Source: Christensenellaceae bacterium
GTDB lineage: Bacteria > Bacillota > Clostridia > Christensenellales > Aristaeellaceae
Length of the DNA: 41,355 nt
NCBI GenBank assembly: GCA_022510815.1
Contig: JAFLST010000024.1
Coordinates: 1-41,355, forward strand
Direction of reading: 5' to 3'
Under the pieces are notes generated by a model. That model had not been told where the DNA came from and did not search any database. It worked only from the letters and a program-made list of their open reading frames with translations. The translations under genes and the position numbers were made by a program. Shown in pieces: positions 33,154 through 40,436 of the stretch. Each line of letters begins with the position of its first letter. The first letter of the stretch is position 1.

Positions 33154-33785
33154 GCAGCGCGGGATTCGATCTCTGGGCGGAAGGCTATGACCGTGCCGTC
33201 GGCCTTTCCGATGAGGACGGCTCCTATCCCTTCGCAGGGTATCGGGCCGTGCTGAACGCGGTCTATCAGGATATCCGCTCCGACGGGCAGGCCCGCAGCG
33301 TGCTGGATCTGGGCGTCGGCACGGGCACGCTGGCCGCGCGGCTGTGTCAGGACGGCTACGCGGTCACGGGCGTCGACTTCTCCCCGCGGATGCTGGAGAT
33401 TGCCGGAGAGCGCACCGGCGGCAAGGCCCGGCTGCTGGCGCACGACTTTCATGACGGCTTCCCTGCCGCGCTGGCGGACGAGCGCTTTGACCGCATCGTG
33501 TGTACCTACGCGCTGCACCACCTGACCGATGAGGAGAAGCCCGCCTTCCTGCGCGCGCTGACCGATCACCTGACTGAACAGGGCCGCGTGCTCATCGGCG
33601 ACGTGGCCTTCCCGACCCGGGCGCTGCTGGAAGCCTGCCGTGAACAAGCCGGGGATGAGTTCGACGACGAGGAGTGCTATCTGGTCGCCGACGAGCTGCC
33701 TCCCCTGCCCGGCATAAAGGCCTCCTTCGCCGTGAAGTCTCCCTGCGCCGGCGTGCTGACCCTCGAAAGGAGCCCCGATGCGTAA
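33147..33785 (+). CDS. Class I SAM-dependent methyltransferase (YrrT-like)
   Basis: A 212-residue Rossmann methyltransferase. FDLWAEGYDRAV at the start resembles YrrT-type proteins; motif I is VLDLGVGTGTLA (about 52-63), motif II VTGVDFSP, and motif IV DRIVCTYALHHL. AGGAGG precedes the ATG, which lies inside the end of cinA. It is soluble and coupled to both neighbours. The methyl acceptor is unknown. Confidence 0.9.
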   Translation: MLSSAGFDLWAEGYDRAVGLSDEDGSYPFAGYRAVLNAVYQDIRSDGQARSVLDLGVGTGTLAARLCQDGYAVTGVDFSPRMLEIAGERTGGKARLLAHDFHDGFPAALADERFDRIVCTYALHHLTDEEKPAFLRALTDHLTEQGRVLIGDVAFPTRALLEACREQAGDEFDDEECYLVADELPPLPGIKASFAVKSPCAGVLTLERSPDA

Positions 33786-34161
33786 GACGCTTGCCCTGCT
33801 GCTCTCCTGCCTGCTGCTGACCGCCTGCGCCCGGCAAGCCGTCACGCCCCGCAGCGGTCACTATCACATGTCCGTGCCGCCGGAGACCCTGATCGTGCCG
33901 GGGCTCACCCTCGACACGGAGGCAGGGACTTTTCTGCTTTCCTATGACGGTTTTTCTTCCTATCTGCCTGTTGGCACCTTTGAGCAGGAGGGTACGGAGC
34001 TCCGATGCCGCACGGACGACGGGCGCTACACCTACCTGTTCCGCGTGGTCGATGAGACGACGCTGGCATTCATTGCCGACGGCTCCGCGGACATGACGCT
34101 GATCGACGATCGCTCCGGCGCACCGGTGGCGGACGGATCCCTCTTCCTGCTCGCCAACTGA
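33778..34161 (+). CDS. Small lipoprotein of unknown function
   Basis: A 127-residue protein starting 8 bases before the methyltransferase stop, behind AAAGGAG. It has a lipoprotein signal with lipobox LTAC (Cys17), then a beta-rich domain of about 105 residues (GHYHMSVPPETL, LTLDTEAGTFLLSYDG, GRYTYLFRVVDETTLAFIADG). The strand pattern suggests a lipocalin-like or META-like ligand domain, but no family is recognised. It should sit on the outer face of the membrane. Confidence 0.82.
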   Translation: MRKTLALLLSCLLLTACARQAVTPRSGHYHMSVPPETLIVPGLTLDTEAGTFLLSYDGFSSYLPVGTFEQEGTELRCRTDDGRYTYLFRVVDETTLAFIADGSADMTLIDDRSGAPVADGSLFLLAN

Positions 34162-34180
34162 CGCAGAACATTGGAAAAAC

Positions 34181-34209
34181 TTGCAATGCCGCTGATCGTA
34201 TGTTACATT
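34181..34209 (+). promoter_or_regulatory. Promoter of the diaminopimelate decarboxylase-like gene
   Basis: TTGCAA (34181-34186), an exact 17-bp spacer, TACATT (34204-34209), about 40 bases before the start codon. Confidence 0.6.
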
Positions 34210-34248
34210 ATCCCCGGTCCCAATGCCAATGACACGGAGTGAACTTTT

Positions 34249-35502
34249 ATGCCTAATTTCTCCCTCCCGGACAGCGTCTTTGAAGAAGCCTGCGCGATTT
34301 ATCCCACGCCGTTCCATCTCTATGACGAGACGGGCATCCGGCAAAATGCCCGCGCGTTGAACGCCGCCTTCGCTTGGTGCCCTGATTTCAAAGAATATTT
34401 CGCTGTCAAGGCCCTGCCCACCCCGGCCATCCTGCGCATCCTCCGGGAGGAAGGCTGCGGCGTGGACTGCTCCTCTGACACGGAACTGATGCTTGCCGAT
34501 GCCTGCGGCTTCTCCGGCGAGGAAATCATGTTCTCCGCCAACGCCATGCCTTATGAGGAGTTTGCCCATGCGCGGCGGCTCGGCGCCTATATCAACCTCG
34601 ACGATATCACCCACATCGACATCCTGAAGCAGCACGGCGGCATCCCCGAGACCGTCTGCCTGCGCTACAATCCCGGCGGTTCCTTCACCATCGGCACGGA
34701 GATCATGGGCAACCCCGGCGAGGCGAAGTACGGCTTCACCTACGCGCAGCTTCAGGAGGGGCTGAAGCAGCTGAAGGCGCTGGGCGTGAAGCGCTTTGGG
34801 CTGCACGCGTTCCTCTCCAGCAACAACACCGACGCCGGCTATTATCCGGCGCTGGCGCAGCTCCTGTTCAAGTGCGGCCGCGACCTCAGCGAGGAATCCG
34901 GGCTGCCGCTGGCGTTCATCAACCTCTCCGGCGGCGTGGGCATCCCCTACCGGCCCGATCAGGCGGCGACGGACATTCAGGCCGTGGGCGAGGGCGTGCG
35001 GCAGGCCTATGAAGCCGTGTTCCCCGAGGGCGGCGTGGCCATCAAGACCGAGCTGGGCCGCTGGATGACGGGCCCCATGGGCTGGCTGGTCACTCACGCC
35101 ACCCACAAAAAGGACACCTACAAGCATTACATCGGCCTTGACGCCTGCGCCGCGAACCTGATGCGCCCCGCCATGTACGGCGCGTATCACCATATCACCG
35201 TCTGTGGCAAGCGGGAAGCGCCTCTCGATCACCGCTATGACGTGACCGGCTCCCTGTGCGAGAACAACGACAAGTTCGCCGTGGACCGCGACCTGCCGGA
35301 GATCGTCACGGGCGACATCGTGGTCATCCACGACACCGGCGCGCACGGTTTCGCCATGGGCTACAACTACAATGGCCGTCTGCGCTCGGCGGAGGTGCTC
35401 CGCACACTGGACGGCGGCCTCCGGCTGATCCGGCGGGCGGAAACCGCGAAGGACTACTTCGCCACGCTGGACGTCGACGAGTGCGCAAGCAAGCTGGAAT
35501 AA
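34249..35502 (+). CDS. lysA: Diaminopimelate decarboxylase-like PLP enzyme
   Basis: A 417-residue fold-III PLP decarboxylase (DAP/ornithine/arginine group 2). The PLP lysine is K54 in YFAVKALPTP. Further sites are CGVDCSS near 77, INLSGGVGIPY near 224 (PLP phosphate Gly loop), ELGRWM near 269, and the second-subunit Cys in SLCENNDKF. The usual HxGS element appears as GLHAFLSSN, a variant of some clostridial enzymes. It should make L-lysine from meso-diaminopimelate, or another amine from a related substrate. It has its own promoter and a UUCG terminator. Confidence 0.82.
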   Translation: MPNFSLPDSVFEEACAIYPTPFHLYDETGIRQNARALNAAFAWCPDFKEYFAVKALPTPAILRILREEGCGVDCSSDTELMLADACGFSGEEIMFSANAMPYEEFAHARRLGAYINLDDITHIDILKQHGGIPETVCLRYNPGGSFTIGTEIMGNPGEAKYGFTYAQLQEGLKQLKALGVKRFGLHAFLSSNNTDAGYYPALAQLLFKCGRDLSEESGLPLAFINLSGGVGIPYRPDQAATDIQAVGEGVRQAYEAVFPEGGVAIKTELGRWMTGPMGWLVTHATHKKDTYKHYIGLDACAANLMRPAMYGAYHHITVCGKREAPLDHRYDVTGSLCENNDKFAVDRDLPEIVTGDIVVIHDTGAHGFAMGYNYNGRLRSAEVLRTLDGGLRLIRRAETAKDYFATLDVDECASKLE

Positions 35503-35510
35503 CCGCTGAT

Positions 35511-35535
35511 ATCCCGTCTTCGGACGGGATTTTTG
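35511..35535 (+). terminator. Terminator with TTCG tetraloop
   Basis: The stem ATCCCGTC/GACGGGAT (35511-35518, 35523-35530) is closed by the very stable loop TTCG and followed by TTTT. Confidence 0.93.
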
Positions 35536-35568
35536 CGCATTCTCCCCCTTTCCCTTTCCGGTAAAACG

Positions 35569-35577
35569 TGGTATACT
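35569..35577 (+). promoter_or_regulatory. Extended -10 promoter of pgi
   Basis: TGG-TATACT (35569-35577) without a clear -35 box. A leader hairpin (GGC..CGGG-ACAA-CCCG..GCC, about 35590-35611) precedes the AAAGGATG binding site. Confidence 0.55.
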
Positions 35578-35628
35578 TGGAAGTAGAAAGGCAGCGGGAC
35601 AACCCGCCGCCCCATGAAAGGATGATGT

Positions 35629-37056
35629 ATGATGGCGGATATGATCAAGAAGCCTATCGTGCTGGACGTTAACAACATGATGGCGGATACCCTCGGCTTC
35701 CAGTATGGCATCGCCCACGCGCAGGTGGACGAATATGCTCCCTTCGCCGCGGCGGCGAATCAGGCGGTGCAGGCTGCGCGCGGCACGGGCTGGCTGGGCT
35801 GGACCGAGCTGCCCTACAATCAGGAGGAGATTGTCGCCCATATCGAGAAGACCGCTGAGCGCGTCCGGGCGAACTTCGATACCTTCGTGGTGCTGGGCAT
35901 CGGCGGCAGCGCGCTGGGCCCCATCGCGGTGCAGCAGGCGCTCAATCACCTGCATTATAACGAGCTGCCCGCCGAGAAGCGCGGCGGCCCGCGCCTCTAC
36001 GTCGAGGACAACATTGACCCCGAGCGCATGCAGGCCCTGCTCGATGTGATCGACGTGAAGACCACCTGCTTCAACGTCATCACCAAGTCCGGCGCCACCG
36101 CCGAGACCATGAGCCAGTACCTGACCATCTCCGAGCTGCTCAAGAAGGAAGTCGGCGACAAGTGGCCCGAGCACATCATCGCCACCACCGACTGCGAGAA
36201 GGGCAACCTCATCAAGCTCGCCAAGGAGAACGGCTTTGACCTGTTCTACATCCCCGGCAGCGTGGGCGGCCGCTTCTCTGAGCTGAGCCCGGTGGGTCTG
36301 ATTCCCGCGGCGGTGTGCGGCATCGACATCCGTGCGATGCTTGAGGGCGCGGCGGCGATGGACGAGCGCTGCAAGTCTGACGACGTGTGGCAGAATCCCG
36401 CGCTGCTGGAAGCGGTGCTGCAGTACATCTGCATGCAGGACATGGGCGTGAACATTCAGGTCACCATGCCCTACGCCGATTCCCTCAAGTACATGGCCGA
36501 CTGGTTCTGCCAGCTCTGGGCTGAGTCGCTGGGCAAGAACGTGACCCGCAAGGGCATGGCCTGCAACTTTGGTCAGACCCCCGTCAAGTCTTTGGGCGTC
36601 ACCGACCAGCACAGCCAGCTCCAGCTCTACACCGAAGGCCCCTACGACAAGGTTATCACCCTGCTGAAGGTTGAGGAATTCCGCGCCGAGAGCCCCATTC
36701 CCCACGGCTGCGAGCAGTTCCCGGATGTGGCCTTCCTCGGCGGCAAGAGCCTGAACCAGCTCATCGAGGCTGAACGGCAGGGCACTGAATACGCTCTGAC
36801 CAAGAAGGGCCGCATGAGCCAGTGCATCACCCTGCCGCAGGTCAACGCCCACACCATCGGCCAGCTCATCTACTTCTACGAGCTTGCCACCGCCTACGCC
36901 GGCGAGCTGCTGGATATCGACGCCTTCAACCAGCCCGGCGTTGAGGAGAGCAAGATCGCGTCCTACGCGGTGCTCGGCAACACCAGCGAGAAGTATCAGA
37001 AGAAGGCCGAGGAGATGGCCAAGCGCCCCGCGAAGAAGGACGAGTATATTCTGTAA
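35629..37056 (+). CDS. pgi: Glucose-6-phosphate isomerase
   Basis: A 475-residue PGI, which interconverts glucose-6-phosphate and fructose-6-phosphate in glycolysis. VVLGIGGSALGP near residue 87, FNVITKSGATAETMSQY (sugar-phosphate site, about 149-165), and EQFPDVAFLGGKSLNQLIEAER are diagnostic. The length is nearer the compact Firmicutes form than the longer proteobacterial one. Start ATG at 35629 or the next codon; spacing to AAAGGA favours either. Confidence 0.96.
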   Translation: MMADMIKKPIVLDVNNMMADTLGFQYGIAHAQVDEYAPFAAAANQAVQAARGTGWLGWTELPYNQEEIVAHIEKTAERVRANFDTFVVLGIGGSALGPIAVQQALNHLHYNELPAEKRGGPRLYVEDNIDPERMQALLDVIDVKTTCFNVITKSGATAETMSQYLTISELLKKEVGDKWPEHIIATTDCEKGNLIKLAKENGFDLFYIPGSVGGRFSELSPVGLIPAAVCGIDIRAMLEGAAAMDERCKSDDVWQNPALLEAVLQYICMQDMGVNIQVTMPYADSLKYMADWFCQLWAESLGKNVTRKGMACNFGQTPVKSLGVTDQHSQLQLYTEGPYDKVITLLKVEEFRAESPIPHGCEQFPDVAFLGGKSLNQLIEAERQGTEYALTKKGRMSQCITLPQVNAHTIGQLIYFYELATAYAGELLDIDAFNQPGVEESKIASYAVLGNTSEKYQKKAEEMAKRPAKKDEYIL

Positions 37057-37065
37057 AACGATCAG

Positions 37066-37096
37066 AGGCCGGAGCATTACGCTCCGGCCTTTTTTT
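37066..37096 (+). terminator. Terminator of pgi
   Basis: Perfect 10-bp stem AGGCCGGAGC/GCTCCGGCCT (37066-37075, 37081-37090), loop ATTAC, then a run of T to 37096. The convergent gene ends at the same point. Confidence 0.95.
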
Positions 37097-38541
37097 CATG
37101 TGCCGAGGTTTTCCTGCGCGGGATTGTCGATCAGCGAGCCGTCATAGGAGAAGCGCGAGCCATGACAGGGGCAGTCCCAGCTTTTTTCATCGGGATTCCA
37201 CTCAAGCTGACACCCAAGGTGCGGACAGCGCGGATTGACCACATGGCAATGGCCCTCGTCGTCCTTATACACGCCTGCCTTGCGCCCATCCGCCTCGACG
37301 ATGCCCCCGTGTCCCGGCGGCAGATCATCCAGCACGCCCCGCGGCAGGGTAAGAAACTCCCTCGCCAGCCCTTTGAAGGCCTGCGCTGTGTCGGTGGCCA
37401 GATTTTTCGCCGAGGCTGACAGCTCGAACCGGGACGGCGAGAACACCTCCGCCCAATCCGGCGCGTGCCCGGCAATCCTGTCCGCAATAATCATCGCCGC
37501 GACCATGGAGCTGGTCATGCCCCACTTGCCAAAGCCCGTCGCCACATGCCAGCAGGGCACCGACGGCGAAAAAGACCCTATATAAGGGAGCCCGTCCAGC
37601 GTCATGCAGTCCTGCGCCGACCAGCAGGCAGCCTCCCGGCTGTCCGGGAGCAGGTTCCTCGCCTGCTGCCGGAGGGCTTCATAGCGCCCGCCCTGCGAGT
37701 TCTCGCCCGTGCGGTGATTTCCGCCGCCCAGCAGCACCAGCCCTTCCGCCGCCCGGAAGGACAGCGCCTGCGGGTCGACGCCGTAATACATGCCTTCGGG
37801 CTGCCAGTCGCCCTCCACCGCCAGCACATAACTGCGTTCTTGGTGCATGCGCATGAAGTACCAGCCCGGCACATTGACAAACGGGAAATGGCACGCGAAG
37901 ATGACATGCCCTGCCCGCACCGTGCCGCCCTCCGTGCGAATCACATGGTCGTCCACCGTGAGCGCCGGAGTTTGTTCGTAGATCTCCAGACCATCGCTGA
38001 CGGCCTGCAGGAATTTCAGCGGATGAAACAGCGCCTGCTGCTCGAAGCGCACCGCTCCGGCAACGGCGAAAGGCAGCTCCGTCTCGGTGGTGAACGACGC
38101 GTCAATGCCCAGCGAAGCCGCGGCTTCCGCTTCCCGGCGCAGGGGTTCCGCGTCGATGCCGGAGTAAAGGTACGCGGGGGCTTCCCTGAAATCGCAGTCA
38201 ATGTCCCGCTCCTGAATCAGATCCGCATACTCGCGAATCGCCTGCTGGTTCGCGTCCGCGTAGTGCCGGGCCTTCTCCCTGCCAAATCGCTCAATCAGCG
38301 CGTGATAGATCATGCCGTGCTGGCAGGTGATCTTGGCGGTGGTGTTGCCCGTCTGACCGCTGCCGATGCGGCTGGCCTCCAGCACCACGACCCGCAACCC
38401 CCGTCTTTTCAGCCTGTCCGCGATGAGCACACCCGCCATGCCCGCGCCGATCACCGCCGCGTCGGCCTCCATGTCCCGGTTCAGCCGCTCCCGGCGGGGA
38501 ATATCCACCGTCCGATTCCACAGGGAAACATGATTTTCCAT
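37096..38541 (-). CDS. FAD-dependent oxidoreductase with C-terminal Rieske domain
   Basis: A 481-residue fusion. The N-terminal DAO-type FAD domain has VIGAGMAGVLIADRL (dinucleotide loop at 32-37), SGQTGNTTAKIT and, near 335, a GLPYIG/HVATGFGKWGMTSSM segment. The C-terminus is a Rieske 2Fe-2S domain: CPHLGC (Cys439, His441) and CPCHGS (Cys457, His460) as cluster ligands, and Cys444 and Cys459 as a possible disulfide. The layout matches Bacillus YhfW-like proteins, of unknown substrate. No signal peptide, so cytosolic. AAGGAGG precedes the ATG. It is the second gene of a pair with the SRAP gene, 14 bp apart. Confidence 0.9.
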   Translation of the reverse strand: MENHVSLWNRTVDIPRRERLNRDMEADAAVIGAGMAGVLIADRLKRRGLRVVVLEASRIGSGQTGNTTAKITCQHGMIYHALIERFGREKARHYADANQQAIREYADLIQERDIDCDFREAPAYLYSGIDAEPLRREAEAAASLGIDASFTTETELPFAVAGAVRFEQQALFHPLKFLQAVSDGLEIYEQTPALTVDDHVIRTEGGTVRAGHVIFACHFPFVNVPGWYFMRMHQERSYVLAVEGDWQPEGMYYGVDPQALSFRAAEGLVLLGGGNHRTGENSQGGRYEALRQQARNLLPDSREAACWSAQDCMTLDGLPYIGSFSPSVPCWHVATGFGKWGMTSSMVAAMIIADRIAGHAPDWAEVFSPSRFELSASAKNLATDTAQAFKGLAREFLTLPRGVLDDLPPGHGGIVEADGRKAGVYKDDEGHCHVVNPRCPHLGCQLEWNPDEKSWDCPCHGSRFSYDGSLIDNPAQENLGT

Positions 38542-38555
38542 GGTCTGCCTCCTTT

Positions 38556-39149
38556 TTACCGCGCCGGCTCCACCGGCTGATACGCCATGTCCTGCAGCGC
38601 CTGCGCCATCAGCAGGCCCGGATCAGGGCCCTCGAGCCATTCTTCCAGCGCCTGCTCCGGCAGGATGACCGGCATCCGGTCGTGAATGTCAGCGATATCC
38701 GGCCCCGCCTCCCGGGTCAGGATCACGAAGACCGGCAGCGCCTCACCCTGCTCCTCCCGCCAGAGGCCCGCCATGTGCATCGGTCTCCCGGGCCGGTACA
38801 GCGCGAACTTCTGCTTCGTCTTGCCGCCGCTCTGATTGCGCTTCCACTCATAATAGCCGCTGGCCGGGATCAGGCAGCGCCGCTCCAGCATCGACCTGCG
38901 GAACATGGGCTTCTCAAAGGCCGTCTCGCTCCGGGCATTGATGACCCGGTTGCCATACCCCGCGTATCCCCACTTCATCAGCCGCGGGCCGCTCCGGTCA
39001 ATGATGGGCACAACCTGATTGGGGAAGATTTCGCCCAGCCGCATCCGCGCGAGGGCCTCACTGCCCCGATGCCGCTGCTCCACCTTGTCCACAATCTCCC
39101 GCAGCCACGCCGCGTCCTCCTCCGTCCCGATGTAATACCGTCCGCACAT
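38556..39149 (-). CDS. SRAP/HMCES-family DNA-protein crosslink protein (YedK-like)
   Basis: A 197-residue SRAP domain. Cys2 becomes N-terminal after Met removal and forms a thiazolidine link to abasic sites in single-stranded DNA. The active-site set is complete: Cys2 in MCGRYY, Asn71 in INARSE, Glu101 in GYYEW and His156 in IHDRMPVIL. The need for Cys2 and GGAGGG 6 bases upstream fix the start at 39149. It protects stalled replication forks from abasic-site breakage. No SOS box was recognised upstream. Confidence 0.95.
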   Translation of the reverse strand: MCGRYYIGTEEDAAWLREIVDKVEQRHRGSEALARMRLGEIFPNQVVPIIDRSGPRLMKWGYAGYGNRVINARSETAFEKPMFRRSMLERRCLIPASGYYEWKRNQSGGKTKQKFALYRPGRPMHMAGLWREEQGEALPVFVILTREAGPDIADIHDRMPVILPEQALEEWLEGPDPGLLMAQALQDMAYQPVEPAR

Positions 39150-39219
39150 GCGCATCCCTCCGCTGCCAACATTGTTCCTCAGCCCGGCCCTTCGCATTCC
39201 CGCAAGCGCTGAATTTTCC

Positions 39220-39265
39220 TTGTTGAACCCTTGACAGATATGGTATAATACTCATTGGCAAATGA
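39220..39265 (+). promoter_or_regulatory. Promoter and candidate operator of the CobW operon
   Basis: Extended -10 TGG-TATAAT (39242-39249); a weak -35 is TTGTTG (39220-39225) at 18 bp. A TTGACA at 39231 is too close to the -10 to be its -35. A perfect inverted repeat TCATT-GGCA-AATGA (39252-39265) covers the expected start site. Position and symmetry suggest a repressor site, possibly for a metalloregulator. Confidence 0.6.
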
Positions 39266-39302
39266 ATCCCTTTCGACATGACGAACAAGGAGCATCAGGC
39301 TT

Positions 39303-40436
39303 ATGGTCAAGGTTAACATCATTTCAGGCTTCCTTGGCGCGGGTAAGACCACGCTGATCAAGAAGCTGCTGGAAGGCAGCGTGAAGCAGGAGAAGATCAT
39401 CCTGCTGGAAAACGAATACGGCGACGTGGGCGTGGACGGCAGCTTCATGAAGGACGCGGGCATCACGGTCAGCGAACTGAACAGCGGCTGCATCTGCTGC
39501 ACGCTGGTGGGCGACTTCCAGAAGGCGATCGACGAGCTGATCGAGAAGTACAGCCCCGACCGGCTCATCATCGAGCCCTCCGGCGCGGGCAAGCTAAGCG
39601 AGATCGTCGCGGCTGTCGAGCGTGCCAAGGCCCGGCATGAGCTGGTCATCTCCGGCTGCGCGACGGTGGTCGACGCCGGCAAGTGCCGCATGCACATCAA
39701 GAACTTCGGCGAGTTCTACCTCGATCAGGTCAAGACCGCCGAGACCGTCATCTTCAGCCGCACGCAGCTCCTGACGCCCGAGCGGGTGGAGAAATCCCGC
39801 GCGCTGATCGATGAACAGCACCCCGGCGTGCGCATCATCACCACGCCTTGGGACGAGCTGACCGCCGACGCCATGCTGGAGGTCATCGAGTCCGGCAAGC
39901 CCATCGTGCTGCACCCCGACGATTTTGAGGATGAGGACGAGCACGAGCATCATCATCACCACCATCACGACCATGACCATGATGAGCACGACCATGAGCA
40001 TCATCATCATCATCATGACCATGACGAGGACTGCGACTGCGGCTGCCATGATCACGATCATGAGCATCATCACCATCATGACCATGACGAGGACTGCGAC
40101 TGCGGCTGCCACGATCACGGGCATCATCATCACCACCACCATCACCACGGTCATGACGCGGATGAGGTGTTCATCTCCTTCGGCGTGGAGACGGCCCGGC
40201 GCTATGAGCAGGATGAGCTCAAGGCCATGCTCGATCAGCTCGGCGATGAGGAGGAATACGGTCAGGTGCTGCGCGCCAAGGGCATCCTGCAGACCGCGGC
40301 GGGCGACTGGTTCCAGTTTGACTATGTGCCCGGCGAGAGCCAGCTCCGTCCCGGCAGCGCGGACTACACGGGCCGCCTGTGCGTGATCGGCGCGCACCTC
40401 GACGAGGCGGCGCTCAAGGAGCTGTTCAAGGTATGA
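39303..40436 (+). CDS. CobW/ZNG-type G3E GTPase with His/Cys/Asp-rich insert
   Basis: A 377-residue G3E GTPase, likely a metal chaperone that delivers zinc in a GTP-dependent way. Walker A GFLGAGKTT spans 9-17, the metal motif CxCC is GCICC (Cys63, 65, 66), ENEYGDVGVD lies at 36-45 and IIEPSGAG follows as the Walker B region. Between the GTPase and the C-terminal CobW_C domain (about 288-377) lies an insert of about 75 residues (212-287) made of His, Asp, Glu and Cys, including two DCDCGCHDH blocks. Such inserts buffer metal ions. AAGGAG is 10 bases upstream. The stop overlaps the next GTPase gene by ATGA. Zinc is the likeliest metal; nickel or cobalt cannot be excluded. Confidence 0.9.
   Translation: MVKVNIISGFLGAGKTTLIKKLLEGSVKQEKIILLENEYGDVGVDGSFMKDAGITVSELNSGCICCTLVGDFQKAIDELIEKYSPDRLIIEPSGAGKLSEIVAAVERAKARHELVISGCATVVDAGKCRMHIKNFGEFYLDQVKTAETVIFSRTQLLTPERVEKSRALIDEQHPGVRIITTPWDELTADAMLEVIESGKPIVLHPDDFEDEDEHEHHHHHHHDHDHDEHDHEHHHHHHDHDEDCDCGCHDHDHEHHHHHDHDEDCDCGCHDHGHHHHHHHHHGHDADEVFISFGVETARRYEQDELKAMLDQLGDEEEYGQVLRAKGILQTAAGDWFQFDYVPGESQLRPGSADYTGRLCVIGAHLDEAALKELFKV
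40011..40136 (+). repeat. Two 63-bp tandem repeats encoding the metal-binding blocks
   Basis: Copies at 40011-40073 and 40074-40136 (21 codons each) share most of their bases, including GAGGACTGCGACTGCGGCTG. Each gives a run of His/Asp and DEDCDCGCHDH. The flanking CAT/CAC runs are themselves slippage-prone. Confidence 0.85.

Noticed and set aside
33592-37077. Very long open frame on the minus strand opposite lysA and pgi
   Set aside because: It runs antisense to two clear enzymes and part of the methyltransferase and lipoprotein; its His/Ala/Gly/Arg/Val-rich content is the usual shadow of GC-rich codon use.
39231-39249. TTGACA and TATAAT as a normal promoter pair for the CobW operon
   Set aside because: Only 7 bases separate them; the extended -10 explains the promoter better.
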